A DNA stretch of 64,000 nucleotides from assembly GCF_003986935.1 (NCBI RefSeq), contig NZ_RJZE01000004.1, positions 124,001 to 188,000 on the forward strand, read 5' to 3'. The stretch's first letter is position 1. The number at the start of each line of letters is the position of its first letter. The notes under the pieces are model-generated. The model did not search any database, had not been told where the DNA came from, and was given only the letters and a program-made list of their open reading frames with translations. Made by a program: the position numbers and the translations under genes. The DNA comes from Paraburkholderia kururiensis JCM 10599 = LMG 19447. Its GTDB lineage: Bacteria > Pseudomonadota > Gammaproteobacteria > Burkholderiales > Burkholderiaceae. This document shows positions 19,522-29,560 of the stretch, piece after piece.

Positions 19522-20319
19522 TCAGGCCGTGAGATCGACGATTACGCCCGCGGCACGCCAGTGCATGTTCTGCGTGCGTTGGGCCAAAGCTTCGAGCAAT
19601 GCGGGCAAGGTCACGCTGCTTGCGCTTCCGGCGCTGCCCGTATCGAGCGTGGAGAGGTAATCGTTGAGCGCGCCGTTCAATTGACCGATGGCGCCCGTCA
19701 TGGTGCCGCTTTCCGTGGTGGTGGAGGCGGACGTGTCGGTGCTGACGGTCGGGGTGGTCGTGAGACCCCATTCCCAGTCGTCGCTGTTGCTGCTGTTCGT
19801 TGCGGGCGTAGTCAGCGCGCCTGGATTCGCGCGAGCCGACGCCGCAAGCGCGGCGAGCGAGGTGCCGAGGTCGCGGTAGGGGCCTGTTGCGGCGTCGATG
19901 GCGCCGGCTTCATGCACCGCGCCCGCCATGCTACTCGCGCTCGTATCGTTCGTTGCGCCCGTCTGCGGGTTGCTCAATCCCGCTTGCGCCGCCAATGCGC
20001 TTTGCAGCACCAGCGCCTGGTAGAGCGCGACGAGAAAGCGTTCCTTCGCGGACTGCGTGTCTTCGGCCGAAGCGCCGCTCGTGCTCGTTATCGTGCCGCC
20101 CGCGGTACTCGTGATGCTGGATGCCGACGTGGCGACCGTAGCGGGATCGATGCCGAGCTGCTGAAGGCTTTGTTCGATGGCGGCCAGCAGCGGACCGTTG
20201 CTCGGGTTGCCGGTGGGGAGGTTGCCCGTGCGAGAGGGCGGCTTCTGGGGCGGCACGGCCGCAGCGGCCGGCGCATTCGTGGTGGAGGCCAGTGCGGCCG
20301 TCCATGCGCTTTGCGTCAT
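19522..20319 (-). CDS. Unknown Ala/Ser/Thr-rich protein
   Basis: 265 residues from ATG 20319, which follows GGGGA at spacing 7 and reads MTQSAWTAALAST. I do not recognise the family. Composition is dominated by Ala, Ser, Thr and Gly with short amphipathic helices (KERFLVALYQALVLQSAL, AIGQLNGALNDYLSTL, LPALLEALAQRTQNMHWR). There is no signal peptide or membrane segment. The helix blocks at the two ends separated by flexible Ser/Thr linkers resemble secreted or surface-associated repeat proteins, but that is only an impression. Confidence 0.65.
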   Translation of the reverse strand: MTQSAWTAALASTTNAPAAAAVPPQKPPSRTGNLPTGNPSNGPLLAAIEQSLQQLGIDPATVATSASSITSTAGGTITSTSGASAEDTQSAKERFLVALYQALVLQSALAAQAGLSNPQTGATNDTSASSMAGAVHEAGAIDAATGPYRDLGTSLAALAASARANPGALTTPATNSSNSDDWEWGLTTTPTVSTDTSASTTTESGTMTGAIGQLNGALNDYLSTLDTGSAGSASSVTLPALLEALAQRTQNMHWRAAGVIVDLTA

Positions 20320-20522
20320 GTCTGATTCCCCGAAGCCTGTTGGCCGTACGCGCTTGCCGCGCATTGATTATTCACCGCATGCATTCCGGCCACGGCGATT
20401 CGACGTGCCGTTGGCGTTCCCGTATTGCATTGGAATGCCAACGGATGCTAGCACGTCAAAATCTTACGGATTATCCGGCTTTATCACCCGCTATTACGCT
20501 ATTACCTGCCCTGGCGAATTGC

Positions 20523-21818
20523 TCAATACGCGACGTACGGACCGCTGCCGCCGGGCGTGGATTGCTGCTCGATGGCCGCGTAGACCGTGCGTCCGTAGAA
20601 GAACGGCAGTCCCCAGTCGAAGATCGACGACGTGACGAACGCCGGCCCGGCGAGCAACGGCATTACGGCGTCGCCTGCGTAGGTCTGCGCAAGCGCGCTG
20701 GCGTTGCCGACGTCGAACGAGACAGACGCGGTGATGCCGTTCGCCCCCTGCATCACGGCGCTCAATTGCTGCGTGGACGACGGGCAGTAATACGCGCTGT
20801 TGGGGCTCGCGCACACGGGCAGCGCGCCGGTCTGGAAGAACACGCCGGTGGAGCCGCTGTCGACGATGCTGCGCGAGTAGGTGGTGCCGTTGTGCGTAGT
20901 CGTGAATGTGCCGTTGCTCGCGCTCACGCCGATCACCTGCGCGTTGCCGAGCCCGTTGTTGCTGCGCGTGCCGATGCCGAAAATCAGCTGTCCCGTGAGC
21001 GATGCCTCGCCGCCCGACGTGACGGCAGGCAGCGCGAGCAGCGAGCCGTTGTTGTCGGTGGCGAAATACGGAATGGGATTGGCCACCTGGAACGCTTCGG
21101 CAAGCGGGATCGACGTGCAGCCCGAACTCGTGCAGCCGTAGTAGGTGGCGGGCACCGCCTGGTTCACGCAGTTGTAGCCGCAGTCGTGCTTGAACACGCC
21201 GATGCCCAGTATGCCGTTGGCCGCCAGCGCCGACGGCGTGTTGCGCGACGCGCCCACGTTGGTGCAGTCCGTGGGCGTGGTGTTGTAGGACGGGTCGATC
21301 ACCTGGATGGGCAGCGACGCGGCCTTTTCACCGGCGATCTGCACGTCGGCGATGCGCACGGGGCCCCACGTGTAGCCGTCGAAGAACTGCATGCATTCGG
21401 CGAGCTTGTTGCCGGAGGCGTCCTGCTCCTGCGGGAGCGCAACGGACGCGGGCAGTTGCGAGGCGAATACGCGCAGCCCCCACGAGCCGGTATCCACGAG
21501 CACGTGGTCGATCGTCTGGCACTGCGCAGTGCCCGGGGCACACACGGTCACGCTGACGAACGGCATGTTGGGCACGCTGCTCACGCCGGCGTCCACGGTG
21601 ACGGCCGCGGCGTTGGCGGCGAGCGCAGGCTGCGACGACGTCGTGTTGGTGACGGGCTGCGCCGGCGCAGCGGTGTTCGTGCTGGTGCTGCTGCCGGTGT
21701 TGGCACTCGCCCCCGATCCGCCGCCACCGCCGCCGCCGCAGGCGGCAAGAATCAAAGACAGGGCGAGCGCGATGAAAGACGTGCTGAGCGCGCTGCGCGA
21801 TGAACATTGAGCAAACAT
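20523..21818 (-). CDS. DUF3443 lipoprotein
   Basis: 431 residues starting MFAQCSSRSALST. A hydrophobic signal ends in ILAACGGGGGGG, a lipobox with lipidation cysteine followed by a Gly tether. The mature domain resembles a retropepsin-like/DUF3443 fold, with VLVDTGSWGLRVFASQL and SIVDSGSTGVFFQ each carrying a D-T/S-G triad as in aspartic proteases. It has many cysteines, suggesting disulfides in the periplasm. It starts 14 bases after the DUF2844 gene, its usual partner. Function is unknown; a protease-like or peptide-binding role is inferred only from the DTG/DSG motifs. Confidence 0.85.
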   Translation of the reverse strand: MFAQCSSRSALSTSFIALALSLILAACGGGGGGGSGASANTGSSTSTNTAAPAQPVTNTTSSQPALAANAAAVTVDAGVSSVPNMPFVSVTVCAPGTAQCQTIDHVLVDTGSWGLRVFASQLPASVALPQEQDASGNKLAECMQFFDGYTWGPVRIADVQIAGEKAASLPIQVIDPSYNTTPTDCTNVGASRNTPSALAANGILGIGVFKHDCGYNCVNQAVPATYYGCTSSGCTSIPLAEAFQVANPIPYFATDNNGSLLALPAVTSGGEASLTGQLIFGIGTRSNNGLGNAQVIGVSASNGTFTTTHNGTTYSRSIVDSGSTGVFFQTGALPVCASPNSAYYCPSSTQQLSAVMQGANGITASVSFDVGNASALAQTYAGDAVMPLLAGPAFVTSSIFDWGLPFFYGRTVYAAIEQQSTPGGSGPYVAY

Positions 21819-21832
21819 GATCGCACCCGCCC

Positions 21833-22291
21833 TTACTGGATGACGCCGACGTCGACACCGGCCGGCACTGCTCTCGGCAGCCACGCATGACCCGCGAAGG
21901 CGCGCAGATGGCCGCCCGAATAAACGACGAGGTCATTGTTCGACACGGCAAGCGGCGTGGCCTTGCGCGTTGCGTTGGCCGCGACGTACTGGTCGAATGC
22001 GGCGCCCAGCATCGCCTTGAGGTCCGGCAGCGTGGGGCCTTCCCACGCCACGCCGAAGACGATGCCGCCCGGCGCCACGTATTCGCGCACCACGGTGCCC
22101 GAGGCGAGCGTGATCTCGTGCACGGTATAGGCTGCTTGAACAACCGCGGCATGCGCGACGGCGCGCAGGCTCGCTACATCGTGGTTCACGCTGATCGCGC
22201 TTTCACCGAGCGTGGCATGAGCGGGTCCGGCGAGGGCAAAAGCGCCCCCCAGCATTGCGCAGGCAATGCCCATAAAAGACTTCGGCTTCAA
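21833..22291 (-). CDS. DUF2844 exported protein
   Basis: 152 residues. The start is taken as TTG 22291 because AAGGA lies 6 bases before it, giving MKPKSFMGIACAMLGGA with a signal peptide cleaved after AGPAHA. An ATG further in (22273) would cut into the signal. The mature part carries YTVHEITLASGTVVREYV and GIVFGVAWEGPTLPDLKAML, the DUF2844 pattern. It pairs with the DUF3443 lipoprotein gene 14 bases downstream, an arrangement I recall from other Burkholderiales. The molecular role is not known. Confidence 0.83.
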   Translation of the reverse strand: MKPKSFMGIACAMLGGAFALAGPAHATLGESAISVNHDVASLRAVAHAAVVQAAYTVHEITLASGTVVREYVAPGGIVFGVAWEGPTLPDLKAMLGAAFDQYVAANATRKATPLAVSNNDLVVYSGGHLRAFAGHAWLPRAVPAGVDVGVIQ

Positions 22292-22797
22292 TTGATTTCC
22301 TTCGACGTCGATACGCCTTTGACTGACAGATCGTGTCCGCAGACGGCGGACGGCAAGCGCAGACATGGGCGGGGCCGGCGCGGGTCGCCGGGGTGCGTCG
22401 CGATGCTGCGTGGATGCGTCAACGGAGGACCGACGCGAATCTTTAGCGGTGCAAAGAGAGACCGTGCAATCGTTTGCGCGAAAGATGGAACGATTTCCTG
22501 CTGCGGCGCCGTTTGAAAATCAGGCCGACGCGGCCGGCTTGTGTGGCAAGACGGTCTGTTTTTGCGGAAGCAGGCGTTTTAAGCGAACGGGCGTTAGCGA
22601 GGCCGTTGTTCGGCCGAAAAAAATTTCAGGGCAGACGAGTCCGCGCGAGATTCTTAAGCGGGTTCTTCATACGCGGGTACATCGCTTGCTGAATGATGGG
22701 CACTCACCTTGTTCGTTGGGTACGGCAGGGGAGAGGACAGCGACGCGGCGACCCTGCGGCGTCGCTTCACGGCCGTGGCCCGCGTATGGAGGCGTCT
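22292..22797. other. Divergent intergenic region
   Basis: About 500 bases between the DUF2844 gene (minus) and the DUF3309 gene (plus), partly AT-richer (22590-22690). Several short frames lack ribosome sites. The region must contain both promoters; none is convincing by eye. Confidence 0.4.
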
Positions 22798-22953
22798 ATG
22801 CTTGGAACCATTCTGATCGTCGTACTGCTGCTATTGCTCGTCGGCGCGTTTCCCGCCTGGCCTTACAGCCGGAGCTGGGGCTATGCGCCTACCGGCACGC
22901 TCGGCCTGATCGTGGTGATCGTCGTCGTGCTGGTGGTGTTGGGGCAGATATAG
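22798..22953 (+). CDS. DUF3309 membrane miniprotein
   Basis: 51 residues from ATG 22798, which follows GGAGG at spacing 5. Two hydrophobic segments, MLGTILIVVLLLLLVGAFP and GTLGLIVVIVVVLVVLG, flank a short WPYSRSWGYAP loop. This is the compact DUF3309 pattern found in many Proteobacteria, often stress-induced. It is likely an inner-membrane protein; the function is unknown. Confidence 0.85.
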   Translation: MLGTILIVVLLLLLVGAFPAWPYSRSWGYAPTGTLGLIVVIVVVLVVLGQI

Positions 22954-23059
22954 CCCTCAGCGTGTCATGCAGTGGGCCGCGCGGGGCAGGCGCGGCCCAC
23001 TCTTTATTGCGCATCCTGCGAGGTGCGAGGCAGCGGGTTTGACCTGCTTCCCAAGCCGG

Positions 23060-26000
23060 TTATTTCACCGCTCCCGCTTCGAACGTCCCCGGCCTCCGCC
23101 TGCTGTCCCACCACACGCGCAGCCGATCCATGTAGAGATACACCACCGGCGTCGTGTAGAGCGTGAGCATCTGGCTCACGATCAACCCGCCCACAATCGA
23201 GATGCCGAGCGGCGAGCGCAGTTCTGCGCCTTCGCCGCGTCCGAACGCAAGCGGCAGCGCGCCGAGCAGCGCGGCGCACGTGGTCATCATGATCGGGCGG
23301 AAGCGCAGCAGGCACGCCTGATAGATGGCGTCGCGCGAAGAGAGCCCCTCGCGCGAGGCCTGGATCGCGAAGTCCACCATCATGATCGCGTTCTTCTTCA
23401 CGATGCCGATCAGCAGAATCACGCCGATCAGCGCAATGATGCTGAACTCCGTATTGAAGAGCAGCAGCGCGAGCAGCGCGCCTACGCCCGCCGAGGGCAG
23501 CGTGGAGAGAATCGTGAGCGGATGGATGTAACTCTCGTAGAGAATGCCGAGCACGATGTACACGGCCGCGAGCGCCGCGAGAATCAGGATGGGCTGGTCC
23601 GACATCGACTGCTGGAACGCCTGGGCCGTGCCCGCGAAGCTGCCGTGGATCGTGCCCGGCATGCCGATGCGCGCCATCGTGTCGTAGATGATTGCGGTCG
23701 CCTGCGAAAGCGAACGTCCCGGCGGCAGATTGAACGAGATCGTGGAGGCCACGAACTGGCTCTGGTGATTCACGGAAAGCGGCGTGTTGCCCGGCCCGAA
23801 CTTCGCGATGGCCGAGAGCGGCACCATCGTTTCCTTCGACGTGGAGACCGCCGCGCCTGACGACGCCCCCGACTTGCCGCTCGACGCAATCGAATTGATC
23901 GCGAGATTGCGCGCCGAATCGGCCGCGATGGTGGCCGCGCTCGATGCCGTGGTGCCCGCCGTGCCGCCCGCCGCGCTTGACGTGGTGGCGGTGGCGGCCG
24001 TGCTCGGGCCGCTCACGGTGCCCGCGGCGGCGTTGGTCGTCTGCACGCCGCTCGCGCTGCCGCCCGAGGTGCTCACGTAGATCTGCTTGAGCATGTCGGG
24101 GCTCTGCCAGTATTCGGGCGCCACTTCCATCACCACGTGGTACTGGTTGAGCGGGTTGTAGATGGTCGATACCTGACGCTGGCCGAACGCGTCGTAGAGC
24201 GTGTTGTCGATCTGCGCGGGCTTGATGCCGAAGCGTGCCGCGGTGGCGCGATCGATGGTCACCATCGCTTCCAGACCGCCTTGCTGCTGGTCCGAATTCA
24301 CGTCGGCGAGTTCGGGGCGCGCCTGCAATGCCTCGGTGAGCTTCGGCGTCCACGTGTAGAGGTCGCTCGTGTTGTCGGCGAGCAGCGTGAACTGGTACTG
24401 CGCATTCGACTGGCGTCCGCCCACGCGAATGTCCTGCACGGCCTGCAGGAATGTGCGTGCGCCCGCCACGTGCGAGAGCGGTCCGCGCAACTGCTGGATC
24501 ACCTGGTCGGCCGTTGCCTTGCGCACGCTCTTGGACTTGAGCGAAACGAACATGAAGCCCGAGTTGGTCTGCCGGCCGCCCGTGAAACCCACCACCGTAT
24601 CGACGTTGGGATTGGCCTGCACGATGCGCATCATCTCGGAGAACTTGATCTTCATGGCCTGGAACGACGTGGCCTGGTCCGCCTGGATGCCGCCGATGAG
24701 CCGCCCCGTGTCCTGCTGCGGGAAAAAGCCCTTGGGCACGATGATGTAGAGCCACACGTTGAGGCCGATGGCGGCAATCAGAATGAGGAGCACCGTGCGC
24801 GGATGGCGCAGCGACCAGCCGAGCGTGCGTTCGTAGCCGTTCTGCATGGCGACGAAGCCCGCTTCGAGCCAGCGCGAAAAGCGGCCTTCCTTGCGTGCAT
24901 CGTGCGGTTGCGCGAGCAGCCGCGAGCACATCATCGGCGTGAGCGTGAGCGAGACCACGAGCGACACCGCAATGGCCAGCGACAGCGTGAGCGCGAACTC
25001 GCGAAAGAGCCGCCCCACGATGCCGCCCATCAGCAGAATGGGCAGGAACACGGCGACGAGCGACACGCTGATCGAGAGCACCGTAAAGCCCACCTCGCGC
25101 GCGCCGAGCAGCGCGGCCTGCATGCGCGGCAGGCCTTTCTCGATGTGCCGCTGGATATTTTCGAGCACCACGATGGCGTCGTCCACCACGAAGCCGGTCG
25201 CGATGGTGAGCGCCATCAGCGAGAGGTTGTCGATGGAAAAGCCCATCAGGTACATCGCCGCGAAGGTGCCGACAATCGAAATGGGCACCGCCACGCTCGG
25301 AATCAGCGTAGCGCGCCAGTTGCGCAGGAACAGGAACACCACCATCACGACGAGCGCCACCGCGATCATCAGCGTGTGCTCGGTGTCTTTCAGCGAGGCG
25401 CGGATCGTCACCGACCGGTCCGCCGCGGGTGTGACGTCGACGTCCGCCGGCAGCGACGCCTTCAGTTGCGGCAGCATCGCGATCACGCGGTCCACGGTTT
25501 CGATGATGTTCGCGCCCGGCTGCCGGTACAGGATCACGAGCACCGAGCGCTTGCCGTTCGAGAGGCCGAGGTTGCGCAGGTCTTCCACCGAATCCACCAC
25601 GTCGGCCACATCCGAGAGCAGCACGCCCGCACCGTTGCGATACGCGATCACGAGGTCGCGGTATTGCGCGGCGTGGCTGGCCTGGTCGTTGGTGTAGAGC
25701 TGCACGTGGTTCGGGCCGAACTCGATGGCGCCTTTCGGACTGTTCGCGTTGGCCGAGGCGAGCGCGGCGCGCACGTCTTCGAGCCCGATGCCGTAGTGAA
25801 AGAGCGCCTGCGGTTTCAGCTCCACGCGCACGGCAGGGTTCGCCGAACCGCTCACGTCCACTTCGCCCACGCCGTCCACCTGCGAGAGCGATTGCTGCAG
25901 CACCGTGGCCGCCGAATCGTAGAGCTGGCCCGCCGTGAGCGTGTTCGACGTGAGCGCGAGAATCAGAATGGGCGCGTCGGCCGGATTGACCTTGTGATAG

Positions 26001-26383
26001 GTCGGATTGCTGCGCAGGCTCGAGGGCAAATCCGCGCGCGCCGCGTTGATGGCGGCCTGCACGTCGCGCGCGGCACCGTCGATGTCGCGGTTCAGACCGA
26101 ATTGCAGCGTGATGCGCGTGTTGCCGACCGAACTCATCGAGGTCATCTCGGTGACGTCGGCAATGGTGCCCAGATGGCGTTCCAGCGGGCTCGCCACGCT
26201 GGTGGCCACGGTCTCCGGACTGGCGCCGGGCAGCGTGGCCTGCACGGAGATGGTGGGGAAGTCCACCTGCGGCAGCGGGGCCACCGGCAGCCGCGCGAAG
26301 GCGAAGAGGCCGGCGAGCGCGATGCCGATGGCGAGCAGCGTGGTGGCGACGGGCCGGGCGATGAACGGGCGCGCGAGGTTCAT
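23060..26383 (-). CDS. mdtC: RND efflux permease, MdtC-like, with a low-complexity insertion
   Basis: 1107-residue inner-membrane proton/drug antiporter, second permease of an MdtABC-type pump. It begins [20 protein letters not shown] and has twelve predicted membrane segments, the TM4 motif [19 protein letters not shown] and the late [12 protein letters not shown]. Between about residues 770 and 850, in the second periplasmic loop, there is an Ala/Ser/Thr/Gly-rich insert absent from the sister permease and from typical MdtC (about 1025 residues). The insert ends just before [19 protein letters not shown], where the fold resumes. The gene starts 3 bases after mdtB. Confidence 0.9.
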   Translation of the reverse strand: MNLARPFIARPVATTLLAIGIALAGLFAFARLPVAPLPQVDFPTISVQATLPGASPETVATSVASPLERHLGTIADVTEMTSMSSVGNTRITLQFGLNRDIDGAARDVQAAINAARADLPSSLRSNPTYHKVNPADAPILILALTSNTLTAGQLYDSAATVLQQSLSQVDGVGEVDVSGSANPAVRVELKPQALFHYGIGLEDVRAALASANANSPKGAIEFGPNHVQLYTNDQASHAAQYRDLVIAYRNGAGVLLSDVADVVDSVEDLRNLGLSNGKRSVLVILYRQPGANIIETVDRVIAMLPQLKASLPADVDVTPAADRSVTIRASLKDTEHTLMIAVALVVMVVFLFLRNWRATLIPSVAVPISIVGTFAAMYLMGFSIDNLSLMALTIATGFVVDDAIVVLENIQRHIEKGLPRMQAALLGAREVGFTVLSISVSLVAVFLPILLMGGIVGRLFREFALTLSLAIAVSLVVSLTLTPMMCSRLLAQPHDARKEGRFSRWLEAGFVAMQNGYERTLGWSLRHPRTVLLILIAAIGLNVWLYIIVPKGFFPQQDTGRLIGGIQADQATSFQAMKIKFSEMMRIVQANPNVDTVVGFTGGRQTNSGFMFVSLKSKSVRKATADQVIQQLRGPLSHVAGARTFLQAVQDIRVGGRQSNAQYQFTLLADNTSDLYTWTPKLTEALQARPELADVNSDQQQGGLEAMVTIDRATAARFGIKPAQIDNTLYDAFGQRQVSTIYNPLNQYHVVMEVAPEYWQSPDMLKQIYVSTSGGSASGVQTTNAAAGTVSGPSTAATATTSSAAGGTAGTTASSAATIAADSARNLAINSIASSGKSGASSGAAVSTSKETMVPLSAIAKFGPGNTPLSVNHQSQFVASTISFNLPPGRSLSQATAIIYDTMARIGMPGTIHGSFAGTAQAFQQSMSDQPILILAALAAVYIVLGILYESYIHPLTILSTLPSAGVGALLALLLFNTEFSIIALIGVILLIGIVKKNAIMMVDFAIQASREGLSSRDAIYQACLLRFRPIMMTTCAALLGALPLAFGRGEGAELRSPLGISIVGGLIVSQMLTLYTTPVVYLYMDRLRVWWDSRRRPGTFEAGAVK

Positions 26384-26386
26384 GGC

Positions 26387-29300
26387 TTATGCCTCGGGCG
26401 TCGTGGCCGAAGTGCTGCTGCCTGTGCCGCCGCCCGTGCCGTTGTTTTTGCCGCTACTGCCGCCGCTTTCCATGCCGAACCGCTCACGCAGCCGGCGCGC
26501 GAGCGAATCGAAGCCGAGGTAGATCACGGGCGTCGTGAAGAGCGTGAGCAACTGGCTCACGATCAACCCGCCCGCAATCGCGATACCGAGCGGCCGGCGC
26601 AGTTCCGAGCCCGCGCCTGTGCCGAGCATGAGCGGCAGCGCGCCCAGCAGCGCCGCCATCGTCGTCATGAGAATAGGGCGGAAGCGCAGCAGACACGCCT
26701 GGTAGATCGCTTCGCGCGGCGGCTTGCCTTCTACGCGCTCGGCCTCCAGCGCGAAGTCGATCATCATGATGGCGTTCTTCTTCACGATGCCGATCAGGAG
26801 CACGATGCCGATGATGCCGATGATGTCGAGGTCATGGCCCGTCAGCATCAGCGCGAGCAGCGCGCCCACGCCGGCCGAAGGCAGCGTCGAGAGAATCGTG
26901 ATGGGATGGATGAAGCTCTCGTAGAGCACGCCCAGCACGATGTACATCGTCACGATGGCCGCGAGAATCAGGAACAGCTCGTTGGAGAGCGATGCCTGGA
27001 ACGCGAGCGCTGCGCCCTGGAAGCGCGTCTGGAACGACGCGGGCAGGCCGATGTCCTGCTCGGCCTGGTCGATCGCCTTGACCGCCGCACCGAGCGAGGC
27101 GCCCGGCGCGAGGTTGAACGACACCACGGTGGCCGGGAACTGCGAGAGGTGCGTGACGAGCAGCGGCGCCGCACGCTCGTGAAAGCTCGCGATGGCCGAG
27201 AGCGGCACCTGCCCGTTGGTGGCGGTGGAAGATGGCAGGTAGATCGAGTTGAGCGAGTCCGTGTAGTGCTGCATGTCCGGCTGCGACTCGAGAATCACGC
27301 GGTACTGGTTCGACTGCGTGAAAATGGTCGAGATGATGCGCTGGCCGAACGCGTCGTAGAGCGCGTTATCCACGGTGGCCGGCGTGATGCCGTAGCGCGA
27401 GGCGGTGGCGCGGTCGATCTCGATGTAGACGGACTGGCCGTTCTGCTGAAGGTCGGTGGCAACGTCGGCGAGTTCGGGCGACTGCTGCAGACGGCGCACG
27501 AGCTTCGGCACCCACGTCGCGAATTCCGCGATGTTGGGCGTGGTGAGCATGAACTGGTATTGCGTGGGGCTCACCGTCGAGTCGATCGTGAGGTCCTGCA
27601 CGGGCTGCATGTAGAGCGAGGCGCCCGGGAAGTGCGCTACCTGCTGCTGGATCTGGCGGATCACTTCGCTTGCCGTGTCGCTGCGCTCGTCGCGCGGCTT
27701 CAGGTTGATGAGCATGCGGCCGCTGTTGAGCGTGATGTTGGTGCCGTCCACGCCGATGAACGAAGTGAGGCTTTCCACGTTCGGGTTCTTCAGCACTTCG
27801 GCGGCGAGCGCCTGCTGGCGCTCGGCCATCGACTGGTACGAGACCGACTGCGGCGCCTGCGTGATGGCCTGAATCACGCCCGTGTCCTGCACGGGGAAGA
27901 AGCCCTTCGGCACGAAGACATACAGTACGGCGGTGAGCACGAGCGTGCCGAGCGCCACGAAGAGCGTCAGGCGATGGTGGTCGAGCACCCAGCGCAGCGC
28001 TACCGAATAGCGTTCGATCACGTAGTCGATGAACGCGTGGGCGCGTGCTTCGAAGCCGCCGTTCTCTTTCGGCGGCGTGTGGCGCAGCAGCTTCGCGCAC
28101 ATCATGGGCACGAGCGTGAGCGACACCACCGCGGAGATCACGATGGTGACCGCGAGCGTGATGGCGAATTCGCGGAACAGGCGCCCCACCACGTCGCCCA
28201 TGAAGAGCAGCGGGATCAGCACCGCGATCAGCGACACCGTGAGCGAAATGATCGTGAAGCCGATCTGCTTCGAGCCCTTCAGCGCCGCTTCGAGCGGCGT
28301 GTCGCCTTCCTCCACGTAGCGCGCGATGTTTTCGATCATCACGATGGCGTCGTCCACCACGAAGCCCGTGGCGATGGTGAGCGCCATCAGCGAAAGATTG
28401 TCGAGCGAGAAGCCGCACAGGTACATCACGGCGAGCGTGCCGATCAGCGAGAGCGGCACCGAAAGGCTCGGAATGATGGTGGCGTAGATGTTGGCGAGAA
28501 ACAGGTACATCACGAGCACGACGAGCACCACCGACATCAAGAGCTCGAACTGCACGTCGCGCACCGAGGCGCGAATGGTCGTGGTACGGTCAGTGACCAC
28601 CTTCACGTCGAGCGAGGCCGGCAGCGACTGCTGCAGCGTGGGCAGGAGCCGCTTGATGCTGTCCACCACCTGGATCACGTTCGCGCCGGGCTGGCGCTGC
28701 ACGTTGAGAATGATGCCCTGCGTGTTGTTCGCCCACGCGCCGAGCTTGGTGTTTTCCGCGCCCTGGATGATGTTGGCCACATCCGTGAGCATCACGGGCC
28801 GGCCGTTGCGGTAGGCGACCACGGCGCTCTTGTAGGCCTCGGCGTCGGTCAGCTGATCGTTCGCGTTGATCGTGTAGTTGCGCGTGGGGCCGTCGAAGTT
28901 GCCCTTCGGCGTGTTCACGTTGAGGTTCGCGATGGTGGTGCGCAGGTCGTCCAGATTGAGCCCGTAGGCCGCGAGCGCGCGCGGGTTGGCCTGAATGCGG
29001 ATGGCGGGACGCTGCCCGCCCGACAGCGAAACGAGCCCGACGCCCGCCACCTGCGAGATTTTCTGGCCGAGCCGCGTGTCGGCGAGATCCTGGATCTGCG
29101 TGAGCGGCAGCGTCTTCGAGGTGATGGCGAGCGTGAGAATGGGCGCGTCAGCCGGGTTGACCTTCGCGTAGATGGGCGGCGCGGGCAGGTCGGAGGGCAG
29201 CAGGTTGCCGGCTGCGTTGATGGCGGCCTGTACCTCCTGTTCGGCGACGTCGAGCGGCAAGTCCAGGCTGAACTGCAACGTGATGACCGACGAGCCCGCC

Positions 29301-29554
29301 GAACTCTGCGACGACATCTGGTTGAGCGACGGCATCTGCCCGAACTGCCGTTCGAGCGGCGCGGTGACCGAAGACGTCATGACCTCGGGGCTCGCACCCG
29401 GGTAAAACGTTTGAACCTGGATGGTCGGGTAATCCACTTCGGGCAGCGCCGAGAGCGGCAAGAAGCGCAGCGCGACGAGGCCGACCAGCATGATCGCCGC
29501 CATCAAGAGGGCGGTGCCGACCGGGCGCAGGATAAAGGCGCGGGATGGATTCAT
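26387..29554 (-). CDS. mdtB: RND efflux permease, MdtB-like
   Basis: 1055 residues, close to the normal MdtB length. It begins [20 protein letters not shown] and shows the TM4 proton-relay region [19 protein letters not shown], the porter-domain start [19 protein letters not shown] and [19 protein letters not shown]. MdtB and MdtC form a mixed trimer that exports drugs such as bile salts and novobiocin in enterobacteria; the substrate here is unknown. It ends with a Gly/Ser/Thr-rich tail. It lies 6 bases after mdtA and 3 before mdtC, so the three are one operon. No outer-membrane factor gene follows. Confidence 0.92.
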   Translation of the reverse strand: MNPSRAFILRPVGTALLMAAIMLVGLVALRFLPLSALPEVDYPTIQVQTFYPGASPEVMTSSVTAPLERQFGQMPSLNQMSSQSSAGSSVITLQFSLDLPLDVAEQEVQAAINAAGNLLPSDLPAPPIYAKVNPADAPILTLAITSKTLPLTQIQDLADTRLGQKISQVAGVGLVSLSGGQRPAIRIQANPRALAAYGLNLDDLRTTIANLNVNTPKGNFDGPTRNYTINANDQLTDAEAYKSAVVAYRNGRPVMLTDVANIIQGAENTKLGAWANNTQGIILNVQRQPGANVIQVVDSIKRLLPTLQQSLPASLDVKVVTDRTTTIRASVRDVQFELLMSVVLVVLVMYLFLANIYATIIPSLSVPLSLIGTLAVMYLCGFSLDNLSLMALTIATGFVVDDAIVMIENIARYVEEGDTPLEAALKGSKQIGFTIISLTVSLIAVLIPLLFMGDVVGRLFREFAITLAVTIVISAVVSLTLVPMMCAKLLRHTPPKENGGFEARAHAFIDYVIERYSVALRWVLDHHRLTLFVALGTLVLTAVLYVFVPKGFFPVQDTGVIQAITQAPQSVSYQSMAERQQALAAEVLKNPNVESLTSFIGVDGTNITLNSGRMLINLKPRDERSDTASEVIRQIQQQVAHFPGASLYMQPVQDLTIDSTVSPTQYQFMLTTPNIAEFATWVPKLVRRLQQSPELADVATDLQQNGQSVYIEIDRATASRYGITPATVDNALYDAFGQRIISTIFTQSNQYRVILESQPDMQHYTDSLNSIYLPSSTATNGQVPLSAIASFHERAAPLLVTHLSQFPATVVSFNLAPGASLGAAVKAIDQAEQDIGLPASFQTRFQGAALAFQASLSNELFLILAAIVTMYIVLGVLYESFIHPITILSTLPSAGVGALLALMLTGHDLDIIGIIGIVLLIGIVKKNAIMMIDFALEAERVEGKPPREAIYQACLLRFRPILMTTMAALLGALPLMLGTGAGSELRRPLGIAIAGGLIVSQLLTLFTTPVIYLGFDSLARRLRERFGMESGGSSGKNNGTGGGTGSSTSATTPEA

Positions 29555-29560
29555 GCGGCG

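Noticed and set aside
22600..22640. GGCCG/CGGCC hairpin followed by seven A as a terminator
   Set aside because: The A run is on the wrong side for minus-strand termination and no plus-strand gene precedes it.
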